Assembly (NCBI RefSeq): GCF_003641185.1 | Contig: NZ_CP032758.1 | Location: 1-49,266 of the forward strand | From: Lactiplantibacillus pentosus | GTDB lineage: Bacteria > Bacillota > Bacilli > Lactobacillales > Lactobacillaceae | Length of the DNA stretch: 49,266 nucleotides | Reading direction: 5' to 3' | In this document: piece after piece, positions 16,200 through 25,434 of the stretch | Position numbering within the stretch: the stretch's first letter is position 1 | Layout of the letters: each line of letters starts with the position of its first letter | Position numbers and translations under genes: made by a program | Notes under the pieces: generated by a model | Databases searched by the model: none | Told to the model about the DNA's origin: nothing | What the model saw: only the letters and a program-made list of their open reading frames with translations

Positions 16200-17424
16200 A
16201 CGAGTTTTTAAGCAAATGTTACGTGATAAGCGTACCTTGGCGCTGATGTTTTTGGCACCATTGCTGATTATGACGCTGATGTATTTCTTATTTCAAAACA
16301 ACACGACGCAATTAGCAAGCTTGGGTGTTCATCATGTAGACCAATCCGTGGTTAACGTGATCGATACCAAAAACGTGACGATTCATCATTATGATAGTTC
16401 ACAGGCACGGAAAATGATTAAGCAGCATGATCTAGATGGCTATTTGACTCAGAAAAATGGTCAATTGACGATTACTTATTCAAATAGCAATCCAACCAAC
16501 ACGTCTTTAATTAAGGCGAGTTTACAATCAGGATTAGTCAAGTTGAAAATGAAGACGCTGGTGACCGTTACTAAGAAACAGCGCGCGGCCCTTGAATCGC
16601 AACAAGCCGCTTTGAAGAAGCTGACAGCAGCCCAGACACAAGCAACGGTGACCAAGCTGAAGACTGCCATTGCACAAGCCCAGGCCCGCGGTGACCAGGC
16701 AACTGCTGAGAAATTACAAAAGCAACTCAAGCAAGCCACAGCCACGACGTCTAGTTCGACTCAGTCAGCTAAAGCAACCAGTTATACGACTAAGTCTCAT
16801 TATATTTATGGTAGTAGTGATTCAACGTTCTTTGAAAGCTTTTTGCCAGCCTTTCTCGGTTTCTTTGTCTTCTTCTTTGTGTTCTTGATTTCTGGCGTTT
16901 CACTTTTGAATGAACGCACTACTGGAACCCTAAGCCGGCTACTTGCAACCCCAATTCGACGGAGTGAAATTATTATGGGCTATCTAATTGGTTATGGGGG
17001 CTTTGCCATCATTCAGACTGTCCTGACCGTTGTTTTTACAATTACGGTCTTCAAGATTCACTTAGTTGGTAGTATTTGGCTGGTCTTTCTGACTAACTTA
17101 TTATTAGCGTTAGTGGCTTTGACCTTGGGTATCTTTATTTCCACCTTTGCTAACTCAGAATTTCAAATGATTCAGTTTATTCCACTGATTGTTGTACCAC
17201 AAATCTTTTTTGCTGGGTTGGTTCCAGTCGATGGCATGGCCAGTTGGTTGCAAGCAATTGCCCACATCATGCCGTTATACTATGGTGCTAATGCGTTGAC
17301 GGCTGTTGTGACAAAGGGTGCTGGGCTTGGCGATATTGGTGTCAATTTGTTAATATTAGTAGGGTTTATGGTCGTACTAACAATGTTGAATATTGTTGGA
17401 ATGAAACGTTATCGGAAGGTGTGA
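16177..17424 (+). CDS. ABC-2 type permease
   Basis: About 415 residues. One membrane helix near the N-terminus (LALMFLAPLLIMTLMYFLF) is followed by an extracytoplasmic domain of about 150 residues with an Ala/Gln/Lys coiled coil (AAQTQATVTKLKTAIAQAQA), then five helices at the C-terminus. This is the ABC2_membrane_3 (PF12698) layout used by multidrug and antimicrobial exporters such as YhgE/YvfS types. The start could be 16177 or the ATG at 16186. The gene lies between its ATPase and the TetR regulator. Confidence 0.85.
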   Translation: MRTMAIVRRVFKQMLRDKRTLALMFLAPLLIMTLMYFLFQNNTTQLASLGVHHVDQSVVNVIDTKNVTIHHYDSSQARKMIKQHDLDGYLTQKNGQLTITYSNSNPTNTSLIKASLQSGLVKLKMKTLVTVTKKQRAALESQQAALKKLTAAQTQATVTKLKTAIAQAQARGDQATAEKLQKQLKQATATTSSSTQSAKATSYTTKSHYIYGSSDSTFFESFLPAFLGFFVFFFVFLISGVSLLNERTTGTLSRLLATPIRRSEIIMGYLIGYGGFAIIQTVLTVVFTITVFKIHLVGSIWLVFLTNLLLALVALTLGIFISTFANSEFQMIQFIPLIVVPQIFFAGLVPVDGMASWLQAIAHIMPLYYGANALTAVVTKGAGLGDIGVNLLILVGFMVVLTMLNIVGMKRYRKV

Positions 17425-17428
17425 GGAT

Positions 17429-18100
17429 ATGGAACGACCACGGATACGGGATTATTTTCAACAGGATCTAAGTCAGAATGAAACGATTACACCTAAGCAA
17501 CGGGCCATCCTCCAGGCAAGTCTCGATTTGTTTGCTGAAAAGGGTTTTGACCAGACCAGTACTAGTGATATTGCACAACGGGCCGGCGTTGCGGAGGGGA
17601 CGGTCTATCGGCGGTATAAGACTAAGGCTGCCTTACGGGATGCCATCTTAGCACCAATTACCGCGCACATTGTGCCAATCTTAGCGAGTGATTTTTCAGA
17701 GGATAAATTACGGCAGCGTTATCCCAGTCTACAGGCATTCGTCACAGCAATTTTTACGGACCGAGTTGCATTTGCTAAAGCTAACGTGAAAGAGTTAAAG
17801 GTCATTTTTGAAATGGTAGCTTTTGACACCGAACGACGCGAACAGATTCTTAGCCAGATTGCGCCTAAGATGGTCAAGCAGATGGGAAGTGTCATAAATC
17901 AACTAAAAGCAGATCATTTGATTGTGGATTGGCCGAATGATTTGATACTGCAAAGTTTGTTATCGCAGCTATTCGGTTACCTAGCGCAGTTAATGCTGGA
18001 ATTGCCGGGAACTGAAATTGAGCGCGAACAAGCGTATTTGATTACGGTGATGACCAAAATATTGACCCCGGGTGAACATGATCAAATTACTGGTCAGTGA
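17429..18100 (+). CDS. TetR/AcrR-family transcriptional regulator
   Basis: 223 residues. The N-terminal helix-turn-helix is clear (LDLFAEKGFDQTSTSDIAQR, then AGVAEGTVYRRYKTKAALRD, residues about 30-75). The helical C-terminal half would bind a ligand. The gene begins four bases after the permease stop, so it is the third gene of the operon and probably represses it through the twin operators upstream, opening the exporter in response to its substrate. Confidence 0.9.
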   Translation: MERPRIRDYFQQDLSQNETITPKQRAILQASLDLFAEKGFDQTSTSDIAQRAGVAEGTVYRRYKTKAALRDAILAPITAHIVPILASDFSEDKLRQRYPSLQAFVTAIFTDRVAFAKANVKELKVIFEMVAFDTERREQILSQIAPKMVKQMGSVINQLKADHLIVDWPNDLILQSLLSQLFGYLAQLMLELPGTEIEREQAYLITVMTKILTPGEHDQITGQ

Positions 18101-18124
18101 GCTAACTGTTACTTGATATAAACT

Positions 18125-18178
18125 AAAGCCACTTCTGTACTTAGCGGTCATTTGAACGCTAAGTACAGAAGTGGCTTT
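18125..18178 (+). terminator. Very strong terminator of the ABC/TetR operon
   Basis: Perfect 22-bp stem around a 10-nt loop. Few T residues follow, but it begins with AAA and ends with TTT, so it may work in both directions. Confidence 0.7.
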
Positions 18179-18203
18179 GGTCGTTGCTACGCGTGTTCGT
18201 TTG

Positions 18204-18361
18204 TTAATCTGCTAGTATCGTCATTTTATTCAACAAACTAGTTTGTAACTGGCTGAGTGTGGTCGTCATGTAGACCGGGTAAAGATCTGGGTTGACGAGC
18301 CGCTGGGTTGTTCGTGGGAGCTCGGCAAGTTTAGCCTGGGTCGTTGCCTGAATGGTTGTAA
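18204..18361 (-). pseudogene. C-terminal fragment of an unrecognised gene
   Basis: The last 50 or so codons on the minus strand (LVNPDLYPVYMTTTLSQLQT near the end) stop with TAA. The upstream part is missing at the IS5 junction. No family recognised. Confidence 0.35.
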
Positions 18362-19215
18362 GAACCTGTCTAATATCTTTTGAGCATCACAATCAAATAA
18401 GCTAAAACAACCATTTGGCGACTAGTACTAAGATGTCGTTCGCAATTTTTCCAAAGGCGCCGACATTTATCTAGCCAACTAAAAGTACGTTCCACTAACC
18501 AGCGTTGCGGAAGCACTTCAAATTTATGTAATTCATTACGCTTAGCCACCTGTACGGTGGCTTTTAAATTGGAATGAACAGCGGCGGAAAAGTTGTTCCC
18601 AGTGTACCCACCATCAACTAGTACTGTTTTGACGTGATTAAGATGTTCACGATATAACGTCAACATAGCAATGGCTCCTTGACGATCAGACACATTAGCC
18701 GTAGTAATGTGAATAGCTTGTGGTAAACCATTGATATCAACTGCTAAATGGCGCTTAATATCGGAAACTTTTTTACCTGCATCATAACCTTTATGCTCAG
18801 CAGTATCTGCATTTTTTACGCTTTGGGCATCGATTATAATAAATGTCGTTTTGGCTGAGCGTAATTGTAAATTACGCTGTTGAGCGATAATTTTTTTAAA
18901 CAGTTATCAAGTAGCGATGCCTCTGTGACAAAAGGCGATGCAGACCAAAGCTTGTAGTAATTATAGACGGAATGCCATTCAGGAAAATCACTTGGAACTT
19001 GTCGCCATTGACAACCTGTTTTTAGGACATAGATAATCGCACAGAAGACCTCGTAGAGGTCATATTTTCGGGGCCTAGTTTGTTTTCGAAAACTTTCTAG
19101 CTCTGGTCGAATCTGTTCAAATTGTTTGCGGGTAATATTGCTTGGATAGTTTTTCATGGCTAAAACTCACTTTTTAATAAAACTATATCAGATTTTTTAG
19201 ATATTAGACAGGTTC
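18362..19215 (-). mobile_element. IS5-family element, copy d (854 bp)
   Basis: Ends GAACCTGTCTAATATC and complement, with TAA on both sides (18359-18361, 19216-19218). The two flanks are unrelated (gene fragment and IS3), so the matching triplet may be chance or the neighbours were already joined. Confidence 0.8.
18370..19157 (-). CDS. IS5-family transposase, copy d (orfA/orfB, -1 frameshift)
   Basis: orfA (18834-19157) has KYDLYEVFCAIIYVLKTGC. orfB, read in the -1 frame from the TTTAAAAAAATT run near 18895, has IIDAQSVKNADTAEHKGY, VDGGYTGNNF and WLVERTFSWLDKCRR, so the DDE triad is complete. Its 3' half has the same protein sequence as the fragment at 23866-24360. Confidence 0.8.
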
Positions 19216-20441
19216 TAAGCAAGTCGCCTTACGGGACATACTCTGAAAGGTATGATGAGTTTTAAGCGTTTTTTGCCACTGCTTATGTTGGTACTGAAAT
19301 CCTTGATCTGTGTGTACCGTTGTTCGATAAGGAAGCTCAGGTAGTCCATCTAATGCTTCTTTTAGTGGCTTCAACGCAAACTCAAGAGTTGGATGTGCAC
19401 TAATGTTAAATGCCAAAATTTCACCCGAAAATAAATCCATGATGGGCTCTAAATAGATTCGTTCACTTTGACTCATCTGACCGTATCGAAATTCACTAAC
19501 GTCGGCGACAAGTTTTTGATATGGTCGATCTGTCTTGAATCGCCGGTGTAACTTGTTTTTGGCGATTCTACCAACAACTCCTTTGTATGAGTTATATTTA
19601 CGAGTTTGCTTATTAAAGGCCTGACATGTCCAGCCTTGTTCCTTCATAATTCGGAGGACGCGTTTGTGATTAACTTTAAATCCCTGTTCATGCATAACTA
19701 ACGTTATGCGACGGTAACCGTATTTTTGAGTATACTTGGCATCTGTTTGGCGAATTTCATCAATGGCTTGGATAACCTGGTCATCATCATATTTTCGTCC
19801 CTGGCTGTGCTTAGTGTAATAGTACGTGCTACGTGGTATCTTAACGGCTTTGAGGATAAAACTAATCGACGTTTTGAAGACTCGCCTCAGATCATCAATT
19901 AAGGTCACGGTTTCGCGTGAGCTGATTTTTCGTGATCTAAGGCATCGAGTTTTTTTAGGAATTCATTCTCGATTCTTAACATCTTATTTTCTTGCTTGAG
20001 TTGCTTTAACTCATCTTTATCGTGGCGTGCTTGAATTTGTGCTGTTGTGGGTTTGGTTACTTTTTTATACTTATGCTTAGCCATAGTCTTTGAATCTCCT
20101 CTCACTCTATTTAGGCCACTGAGTCCCTTTAAATCAAACTTTCTTTGCCATTGCCAGATAGTACTTGGTGAAGAGAGATTGAAGTGTAGTGCTGTTTCTG
20201 AAAGCGAAGCTTGGTGCTGTTGTTTCCAGTTTAATACTTCTATCTTGAACTCACTAGAGTATTCCAAGTTCATAGGTCTCGGTTTTAATCCTGCAATGCC
20301 AAAACGATTAAAGCGATGAACCCATAGGAGAATCGTTTCATTGTTGGCAATATGGTATTTTCTGGCCAATTGAGTGGAACTAATACCCGTTAAATATTGT
20401 GTCACAATAGAAATTCGTAACTCTAAATTAAATTTAGTCAT
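19216..20441 (-). pseudogene. IS3-family transposase (orfA + orfB), truncated
   Basis: orfA (start 20441) has two helix-turn-helix motifs (STQLARKYHIANNETILLWV and SETALHFNLSSPSTIWQWQ) and a leucine zipper (ELKQLKQENKMLRIENEFLK). orfB overlaps it at 19905-19908 and carries the HTH_21 and integrase core (LVADVSEFRYG with the first Asp; TVHTDQGFQYQ with the second). The catalytic Glu region after MSRKATCL is lost, so the element is dead. Confidence 0.75.
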
Positions 20442-20485
20442 AATAAAACCCCCGAGATTGTTGTCCAATCTCGGGGGTTCACTTC
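19216..20485 (-). mobile_element. IS3-family element (IS150-like), 3' end deleted
   Basis: orfA and orfB are present but orfB stops abruptly at the IS5 copy d junction. The left end carries a strong hairpin (20450-20478, CCCCCGAGATTG and complement) just outside the orfA start. Confidence 0.7.
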
Positions 20486-20535
20486 AACCTCGTGATGAGA
20501 TGAGTGGCTTTTTGGTTGTGCCAATTTTGTAGGAT

Positions 20536-21580
20536 TGGTAGATTGCAAATTTAATCCGAATTTTTGGACAAATTTGTCAGCATAACCTGATACGGTGTTT
20601 GCCAGTCGAGTATTTTAAGCGGTCGCTGGTTAATTTGGAGTAACGTCGTCGTTAAATCTTGAGCACTAATGTGCTCAAAACGAGTCCCTTTAGGATAAAA
20701 ATAACGTCAATTCCGATTAAAGCGTTCATTACTACCACGTTCAGCTGGAGTATAAGCATGGCAGTAATAGGTCTTAATACCATATTGTGATTCAAGTGAT
20801 ACTAGCCCACTAAACTCAGTGCCACGGTCCACAGTAAAGCTGTGCACCGGACCATTAAAAGTGGTTAGGAACTTAGTTAGTGCTTCATTAACAGTCGCTG
20901 TCGTCCGATCTTTTAACCGGTATGCCCAAAGGAACCGTGATTTCCGATCGATTAAAGTTAATAAAACTGCCTTACTATGCCCACGAGGACCAACGACTAT
21001 ATCTAGTTCAAAATCGCCGATGCGATTACGTTGATTAATCATCATGGGACGCTGTTCAATTGATCGCCCCAAAGATTGATTATATTTGGATCGTTGGTCA
21101 ACGTTACGCCGTTGGCGTACGCCATGTTCAGGTAGATCATTCAAGGAGAAACCAATTCTCCCCTGATTTAGCCAATTATAAATAGATTTAGTAGCTAGTT
21201 TAAATTCGTGAGCAATCATTCCTGATGACCAGCTTAGACGTAAATGGTTGAGAATTTTTTGCTTTAACTCATCGCTCAGCTTAGTTTTCCGACCACATCG
21301 TGATCGCTTGTATTTGGCATCTGTTTGTGCTAATTCAGCCTGATAAGGTTGACATCGAGATAATTCATAAGAAATTGTTGACGGTGATCGGTTCAGCCGA
21401 ACGCCCATTTGGATATTGGGCAGCCCTAGTTCACAAAAGGTTTCGATTTTAATTCGTTCGGAATAGGTTATACTAGACAAAAGATCAGCTCCTAAAAGAT
21501 GGGTTTGTGGTAAACACCATTTTAAAGGAAGCTGATCTTTTTTGTCCGAACAGCGTTCGGATTAATTTTACAATCTACCA
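20536..21580 (-). mobile_element. IS30-family element (about 1.05 kb)
   Basis: Inverted ends TGGTAGATTGCAAAT and ATTTTACAATCTACCA frame one transposase gene. Size and ends fit IS1062/ISLpl1-type IS30 elements of lactobacilli (family knowledge). Tips of the same type recur at 14597, 24375, 43283 and 45327. Confidence 0.8.
20551..21480 (-). pseudogene. IS30-family transposase with a premature stop
   Basis: N-terminal helix-turn-helix (LNRSPSTISYELSR), then the DDE core (DFELDIVVGPRGHSKAVLLT; FTVDRGTEFSG; CHAYTPAERGSNERFNRN with the Glu). Directly after RFNRN a TGA (20704-20706) interrupts the frame where family members usually read NG. The frame then continues with YPKGTRFEHISAQDL to the normal end. 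Probably inactive. Confidence 0.75.
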
Positions 21581-21594
21581 TTCAGACGTTAATT

Positions 21595-21822
21595 TTCGAT
21601 TTGATGTGGCAAGTAATTTAAACGCAACCGTGCAGGTTGCGAAGTGCAATGAGTTGCATCGATTCGAAGTCATGCCCCAACGTTGAGTAGTAGAACGATC
21701 CTTTAGTTGATTAGAGAATTGTCGGCGACTTTGGAAAATTGTGAGCGTCAATTAACCACCAATCTGCAAATGGTCGTTTTGGCGTTTTTAGCACTATTAC
21801 TTAAAAGATTTTAGACATCCTC
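21595..21822 (+). pseudogene. Degenerate 3' remnant of an IS5 transposase
   Basis: Reads NLNATVQVAKCNELHRFEV, then in-frame stops replace the codons after MPQR and SFS. Matches the orfB C-terminal region of the other IS5 copies but is much more decayed, so it is an old insertion. Confidence 0.65.
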
Positions 21823-21834
21823 TTAAAACGAATA

Positions 21835-22047
21835 GACATCTGTTTTTGGACACCATATCGTAAAAATATGAAACAATGTTCAGGTGATGAGAGCTTATTA
21901 AAACACCAACGGCGTAGGATAGAGGATGTATTTTCACAATTATGTTGTTTATTTAATATCGAGCAAAATTCTGCACGATCATACATGGGTTTTCAAACAC
22001 GTCTAAAACAATGTCTTTTTATTGGTACCTGGTTAAAAATTAACTAG
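21835..22047 (+). pseudogene. C-terminal remnant of an IS982-family transposase
   Basis: The frame reads TPYRKNMKQ, then HQRRRIEDVFSQLC, then SARSYMGFQTRLKQCLFIG, ending in TAG. TPYRKNM and the RR-IE-FSQL pattern are typical of IS982 C-termini. The N-terminal half is absent. Confidence 0.5.
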
Positions 22048-22558
22048 CACCATGCGTATTACGTTATAATTCTAAATCTGATTAACTCTTGATTAAATGC
22101 ATCTTTATCAATATCGTGAGGAACCCTAGCTATTATACCCATTGTTCAGCACTATACTCATAGTAAAATAATTTGAGGTTAACTAAAATTATACGCCCAG
22201 AGGTTTACCATCTACTATCGAGTGGGAATAGGATTGTAATGTAAGATAGAGTTGGAAGCGCGATATATCGGCATTTTGGCAGTGTTAAAACTTGACTAAC
22301 TCATTAAAAATAACATGTTTGTTTGCCAAAATGTTTGCCATATAAAGAAAACATCCAGTATAACAACTGGGTGTTTTTATTTATGAAAGGTGTAAGGATA
22401 AGGTTGAAGGTTCGAATCTTTAGTCAGCACTAGATAGAGTCTAATAGCCTGCTATAACGGCATTTATGGTCGTTATAACAGGCTATTTTACGTTAAAAAA
22501 CGTTATTTTTCATTTAATACAAGATTTAAAGCATGTTAAGAAGTAGTACATCTTATAT
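22048..22558. other. Non-coding junction region with att-like sequence and two terminators
   Basis: No gene. TGTTTGCC occurs as a direct repeat near 22318-22340, followed by a terminator (ACATCCAGT/ACTGGGTGT, about 22349-22376), then a stretch resembling a tRNA T-arm and acceptor end (GAAGGTTCGAATCTTTAG, near 22405-22422), then a second strong terminator (AATAGCCTG-TATAACG arms, about 22449-22492). This order resembles a prophage or island attachment junction. Confidence 0.35.
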
Positions 22559-23865
22559 GAGAGCGTAAAATATCTTGTGTAAATGCATAAAAGATTTCTG
22601 AATTGTATAGAAATAGGGAATGCCTTCCCTTATGATATTTAGTAATCACAGAAAACATCACAGGAGGCATTCCCCATGAATGAACTTACTACAGAAATTA
22701 TCGCTGCACTAGCCCAAAAGCAAGATTTGGACGAAGTTTTTCGTCACCACCTCGAAATTGCGATTAACCAGCTGCTTCAAACCGAATTGGCAGAGTTTTT
22801 GGGTTACGAACGCTACTCATACGCTGGGATTAACACTGGTAATAACCGCAACGGCAGTTATGAGCGCTCGTTTGATACGAAGTACGGCCAACTTAACTTA
22901 ACCATTCCTCGAGATCGCAATGGCCGGTTTGAAAATCATACCTTGCCAGCCTACGGTCGGCACAGTGATAATTTAGAAACAACGGTCATTCAGTTGTATA
23001 CCAAGGGAATTACCACTGCTGAAATTGCCGAACTCATTGAAAAAATGTACGGTGCTCACTACTCCCAAGCCACGGTTTCCAACATGACTAAAGCCGTCAA
23101 TGAACAGGTTCAAGCTTTCCAGCAACGTCGACTGGCTTCACAATATGCAGCCATCTTCTTAGATGCCACTTACTTGCCGTTAAAGCGGGATACCGTTCAA
23201 AAAGAAGCCGTTCATATTGCGATTGGCATTCGTCCAGATGGGACGAAAGAAGTGCTGAACTACCAAGTGGCGCCAACGGAATCGACTGGAATCTGGACTG
23301 AACTGCTGGGAACCTTGATCAAGCAGGGCGTTAAAGATGTGCTGTTGTTTGTGGCCGATGGGTTAGTTGGTTTGGATGAAGGCTTGAATCGGCATTTCCC
23401 TAAAGCCAAACGACAACGTTGCCTGGTTCATGTTGGGCGGAATCTGATGAACAAAGTTCGCGTAAAAGACCGCAAGGCCGTGATCAGTGACTTTAAACAA
23501 GTTCATCGGGCCGCCAACCGTGAAGCAGCCGAACTGAAACTGAATGAGTTCGCCAACAACTGGCATCAGACCTATCCCAAATTAATCAAAGATCTGCTTA
23601 AAATGCCGAATTTACTCACTTTAATGGACTTTCCACCAGCTATCCGGCAATCACTATACACCCACCACAAAGAACAATTTCCAACGGAAGATTCACTGGA
23701 TCGCTTCCTGGTTTCTCAGTTTAATGTTTATAACGAGAAGTCTCTGAAGCGGATCCACCGAGGGTTCAAAGGACTCCAGGACACCTTGGAAGCATCATTT
23801 ATTTAAGTTAGATACATACTATATGTACGAAGGCATTTCATTTACACAAGATTCTTGACGCTACC
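22559..23865 (+). mobile_element. IS256-family element, copy 1 (1307 bp)
   Basis: The ends are imperfect inverted repeats sharing ATCTTGTGTAAATG (left tip GAGAGCGTAAAAT, right tip complement of GGTAGCGTC). There is no 8-bp target duplication: the left flank is unrelated DNA, and the right flank starts inside an IS5 gene. An IS256-mediated deletion is the simplest explanation. A same-length copy lies inverted at 46325-47631. Confidence 0.85.
22676..23806 (+). CDS. IS256-family (mutator-type) transposase
   Basis: 376 residues, full length. DDE residues sit in the expected contexts: FLDATYLPLKRD, LLFVADGLVGLDEGL and, further on, a C-terminal Glu region. The motif CLVHVGRNLMNKVRVKDRK is the family signature (C-x2-H). 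AGGAGG precedes the ATG. The protein is identical to that of copy 2, so recent activity or gene conversion is likely. Confidence 0.9.
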   Translation: MNELTTEIIAALAQKQDLDEVFRHHLEIAINQLLQTELAEFLGYERYSYAGINTGNNRNGSYERSFDTKYGQLNLTIPRDRNGRFENHTLPAYGRHSDNLETTVIQLYTKGITTAEIAELIEKMYGAHYSQATVSNMTKAVNEQVQAFQQRRLASQYAAIFLDATYLPLKRDTVQKEAVHIAIGIRPDGTKEVLNYQVAPTESTGIWTELLGTLIKQGVKDVLLFVADGLVGLDEGLNRHFPKAKRQRCLVHVGRNLMNKVRVKDRKAVISDFKQVHRAANREAAELKLNEFANNWHQTYPKLIKDLLKMPNLLTLMDFPPAIRQSLYTHHKEQFPTEDSLDRFLVSQFNVYNEKSLKRIHRGFKGLQDTLEASFI

Positions 23866-24360
23866 AGCCAAAACGACATTTATTATAATCGATGCCCAAA
23901 GCGTAAAAAATGCAGATACTGCTGAGCATAAAGGTTATGATGCAGGTAAAAAAGTTTCCGATATTAAGCGCCATTTAGCAGTTGATATCAATGGTTTACC
24001 ACAAGCTATTCACATTACTACGGCTAATGTGTCTGATCGTCAAGGAGCCATTGCTATGTTGACGTTATATCGTGAACATCTTAATCACGTCAAAACAGTA
24101 CTAGTTGATGGTGGGTACACTGGGAACAACTTTTCCGCCGCTGTTCATTCCAATTTAAAAGCCACCGTACAGGTGGCTAAGCGTAATGAATTACATAAAT
24201 TTGAAGTGCTTCCGCAACGCTGGTTAGTGGAACGTACTTTTAGTTGGCTAGATAAATGTCGGCGCCTTTGGAAAAATTGCGAACGACATCTTAGTACTAG
24301 TCGCCAAATGGTTGTTTTAGCTTATTTGATTGTGATGCTCAAAAGATATTAGACGGGTTC
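23866..24360 (+). pseudogene. 3' half of an IS5 transposase cut by IS256
   Basis: Starts inside the orfB region (AKTTFIIIDAQSVKNADTAE) directly after the IS256 end and runs to the right IS5 tip. The protein is the same as the C-terminal part of copy d. No orfA and no own start codon. Confidence 0.8.
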
Positions 24361-24374
24361 TAACATTTTAGCCA

Positions 24375-24698
24375 TGGTAGATTGTAAAATTATTTGGGTC
24401 TAGAATTTTTGGTGTTGGAAAGTATTTCCATTCCAAAAGTACTAGGCCCTAATTTAAAAAGCCATTGATAATGGATCAAAAGCGACCAATAGGGTATACC
24501 TTGATGGCCATTTCGTGTCTCACAATCTATTTAAGTTAGATATGTTCATTAGAACTGTCTAAATTAAACCCTATAACAGAGAATAATAGTGGCACAGTCT
24601 AAAATACATGATGTGTTTGAGAAAAACTTTCAAATAAGCTTTGTCCCTATATTAGGGACTATAATCTCCAAATCGCCCCTCGAAAGCCCTGCTAAAAT
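24375..24698. other. IS30 tip and non-coding DNA
   Basis: TGGTAGATTGTAAAATTA (24375-24392) is an IS30-type terminus without a transposase. The rest shows no convincing gene. A stretch near 24640-24665 contains the small repeat TCCCTATATTAGGGA. Confidence 0.4.
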
Positions 24699-24737
24699 AA
24701 CCCCCAATATCTATAATGTGGATATTGGGGGGTATTT
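24699..24737 (-). terminator. Terminator of the YefM/YoeB operon
   Basis: Arms ACCCCCAATATC and GATATTGGGGGGT. On the minus strand it ends GGGGGTTATTTT. Almost identical to the terminator after the Phd/YafQ pair (14231-14270). Confidence 0.75.
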
Positions 24738-24772
24738 ATTATAATATTTGATTTATGATGCATGTTAAGTTG

Positions 24773-25087
24773 CTAGTTTTTTCTGGAATTAGATTTACCA
24801 CTCATTTCAAGACCACCACTTTCATAATGGGCCCAACATGAATAGATTTCGACTATTCTAGTTACTTTATCAATGGTATAAACGACGCGATGCTGTCCAT
24901 TTATCCTTCGAGAATAGTAACCAGCCGCAGGTGGTGTTAATTTTTCAAATGACTGTATTGGTTTATATGGATCAGATTCCAATACATTTTGTATTTCTTC
25001 AAATGACTGACGTAATGGGCTTCTTAAAACTTTTTTTAAATCACCTTTAGCTGATGATTTTATTTTTACTTTCCAACGATTACTCAT
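24773..25087 (-). CDS. yoeB: YoeB-family toxin (mRNA interferase)
   Basis: 104 residues; RelE-superfamily toxin of the Txe/YoeB type that cuts mRNA at the ribosomal A site. Typical pieces: the N-terminal Trp (NRWKVKIKSSAKGDLKK), SDPYKPIQSFEKL, and the conserved YYSRRINGQHRVVYTI, then IYSCWAHYE end with catalytic Arg/His/Tyr. The ATG at 25087 overlaps the antitoxin stop by 8 bases. An extended start at 25093 is less likely. Confidence 0.8.
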   Translation of the reverse strand: MSNRWKVKIKSSAKGDLKKVLRSPLRQSFEEIQNVLESDPYKPIQSFEKLTPPAAGYYSRRINGQHRVVYTIDKVTRIVEIYSCWAHYESGGLEMSGKSNSRKN

Positions 25088-25340
25088 GATCAATTTCTTT
25101 GATCATTTCGTCTAAATCAACTGATTCATCATCTTTACGGCTGAAGGTGGCTTGAATCTGACCATTCATCATTAAGTTCATGGTTTCCTGTAATGCATCA
25201 TAGTCTTTTTTTCCAATCAAAACGGCACTACGGCTGTCATTAGATCCTGCAATAATAACAGGTTGGGAGTCCCGATTAGCGTTTTTGATAAGTGAAAATA
25301 GGTTTGTTCGTGCTGTAGTTGGGTTAATAATTTTTTCCAT
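25080..25340 (-). CDS. yefM: YefM/Phd-family antitoxin
   Basis: 86 residues. The N-terminal PTTARTNLFSLIKNANRDSQ, then PVIIAGSNDSRSAVLIGKKDYDAL, is the Phd/YefM fold; the C-terminus is acidic (DDESVDLDEMIKEIDHE). GGAGG sits upstream of the ATG. Translationally coupled to yoeB. Expected to repress the operon at the TGTAC-containing palindrome in its promoter. Confidence 0.8.
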   Translation of the reverse strand: MEKIINPTTARTNLFSLIKNANRDSQPVIIAGSNDSRSAVLIGKKDYDALQETMNLMMNGQIQATFSRKDDESVDLDEMIKEIDHE

Positions 25341-25367
25341 ATGTTTTCCCTCCTCAACTTATCTAAT

Positions 25368-25397
25368 ATTATAAGCGTACATGATAACGTACGTCAA
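25368..25397 (-). promoter_or_regulatory. Promoter/operator of yefM-yoeB
   Basis: Minus strand: TTGACG (25392-25397), 18 bp, TATAAT (25368-25373). The spacer holds GTAC...GTAC (about 25378-25392), in line with known YefM operators built on TGTACA cores. Confidence 0.55.
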
Positions 25398-25434
25398 TTA
25401 TAAACTATTATATCGTCAAAGGAGATTATGACTT

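Noticed and set aside
22551..23873. 8-bp target duplication around IS256 copy 1
   Set aside because: The left and right flanks do not match, nor do they cross-match with the flanks of copy 2.
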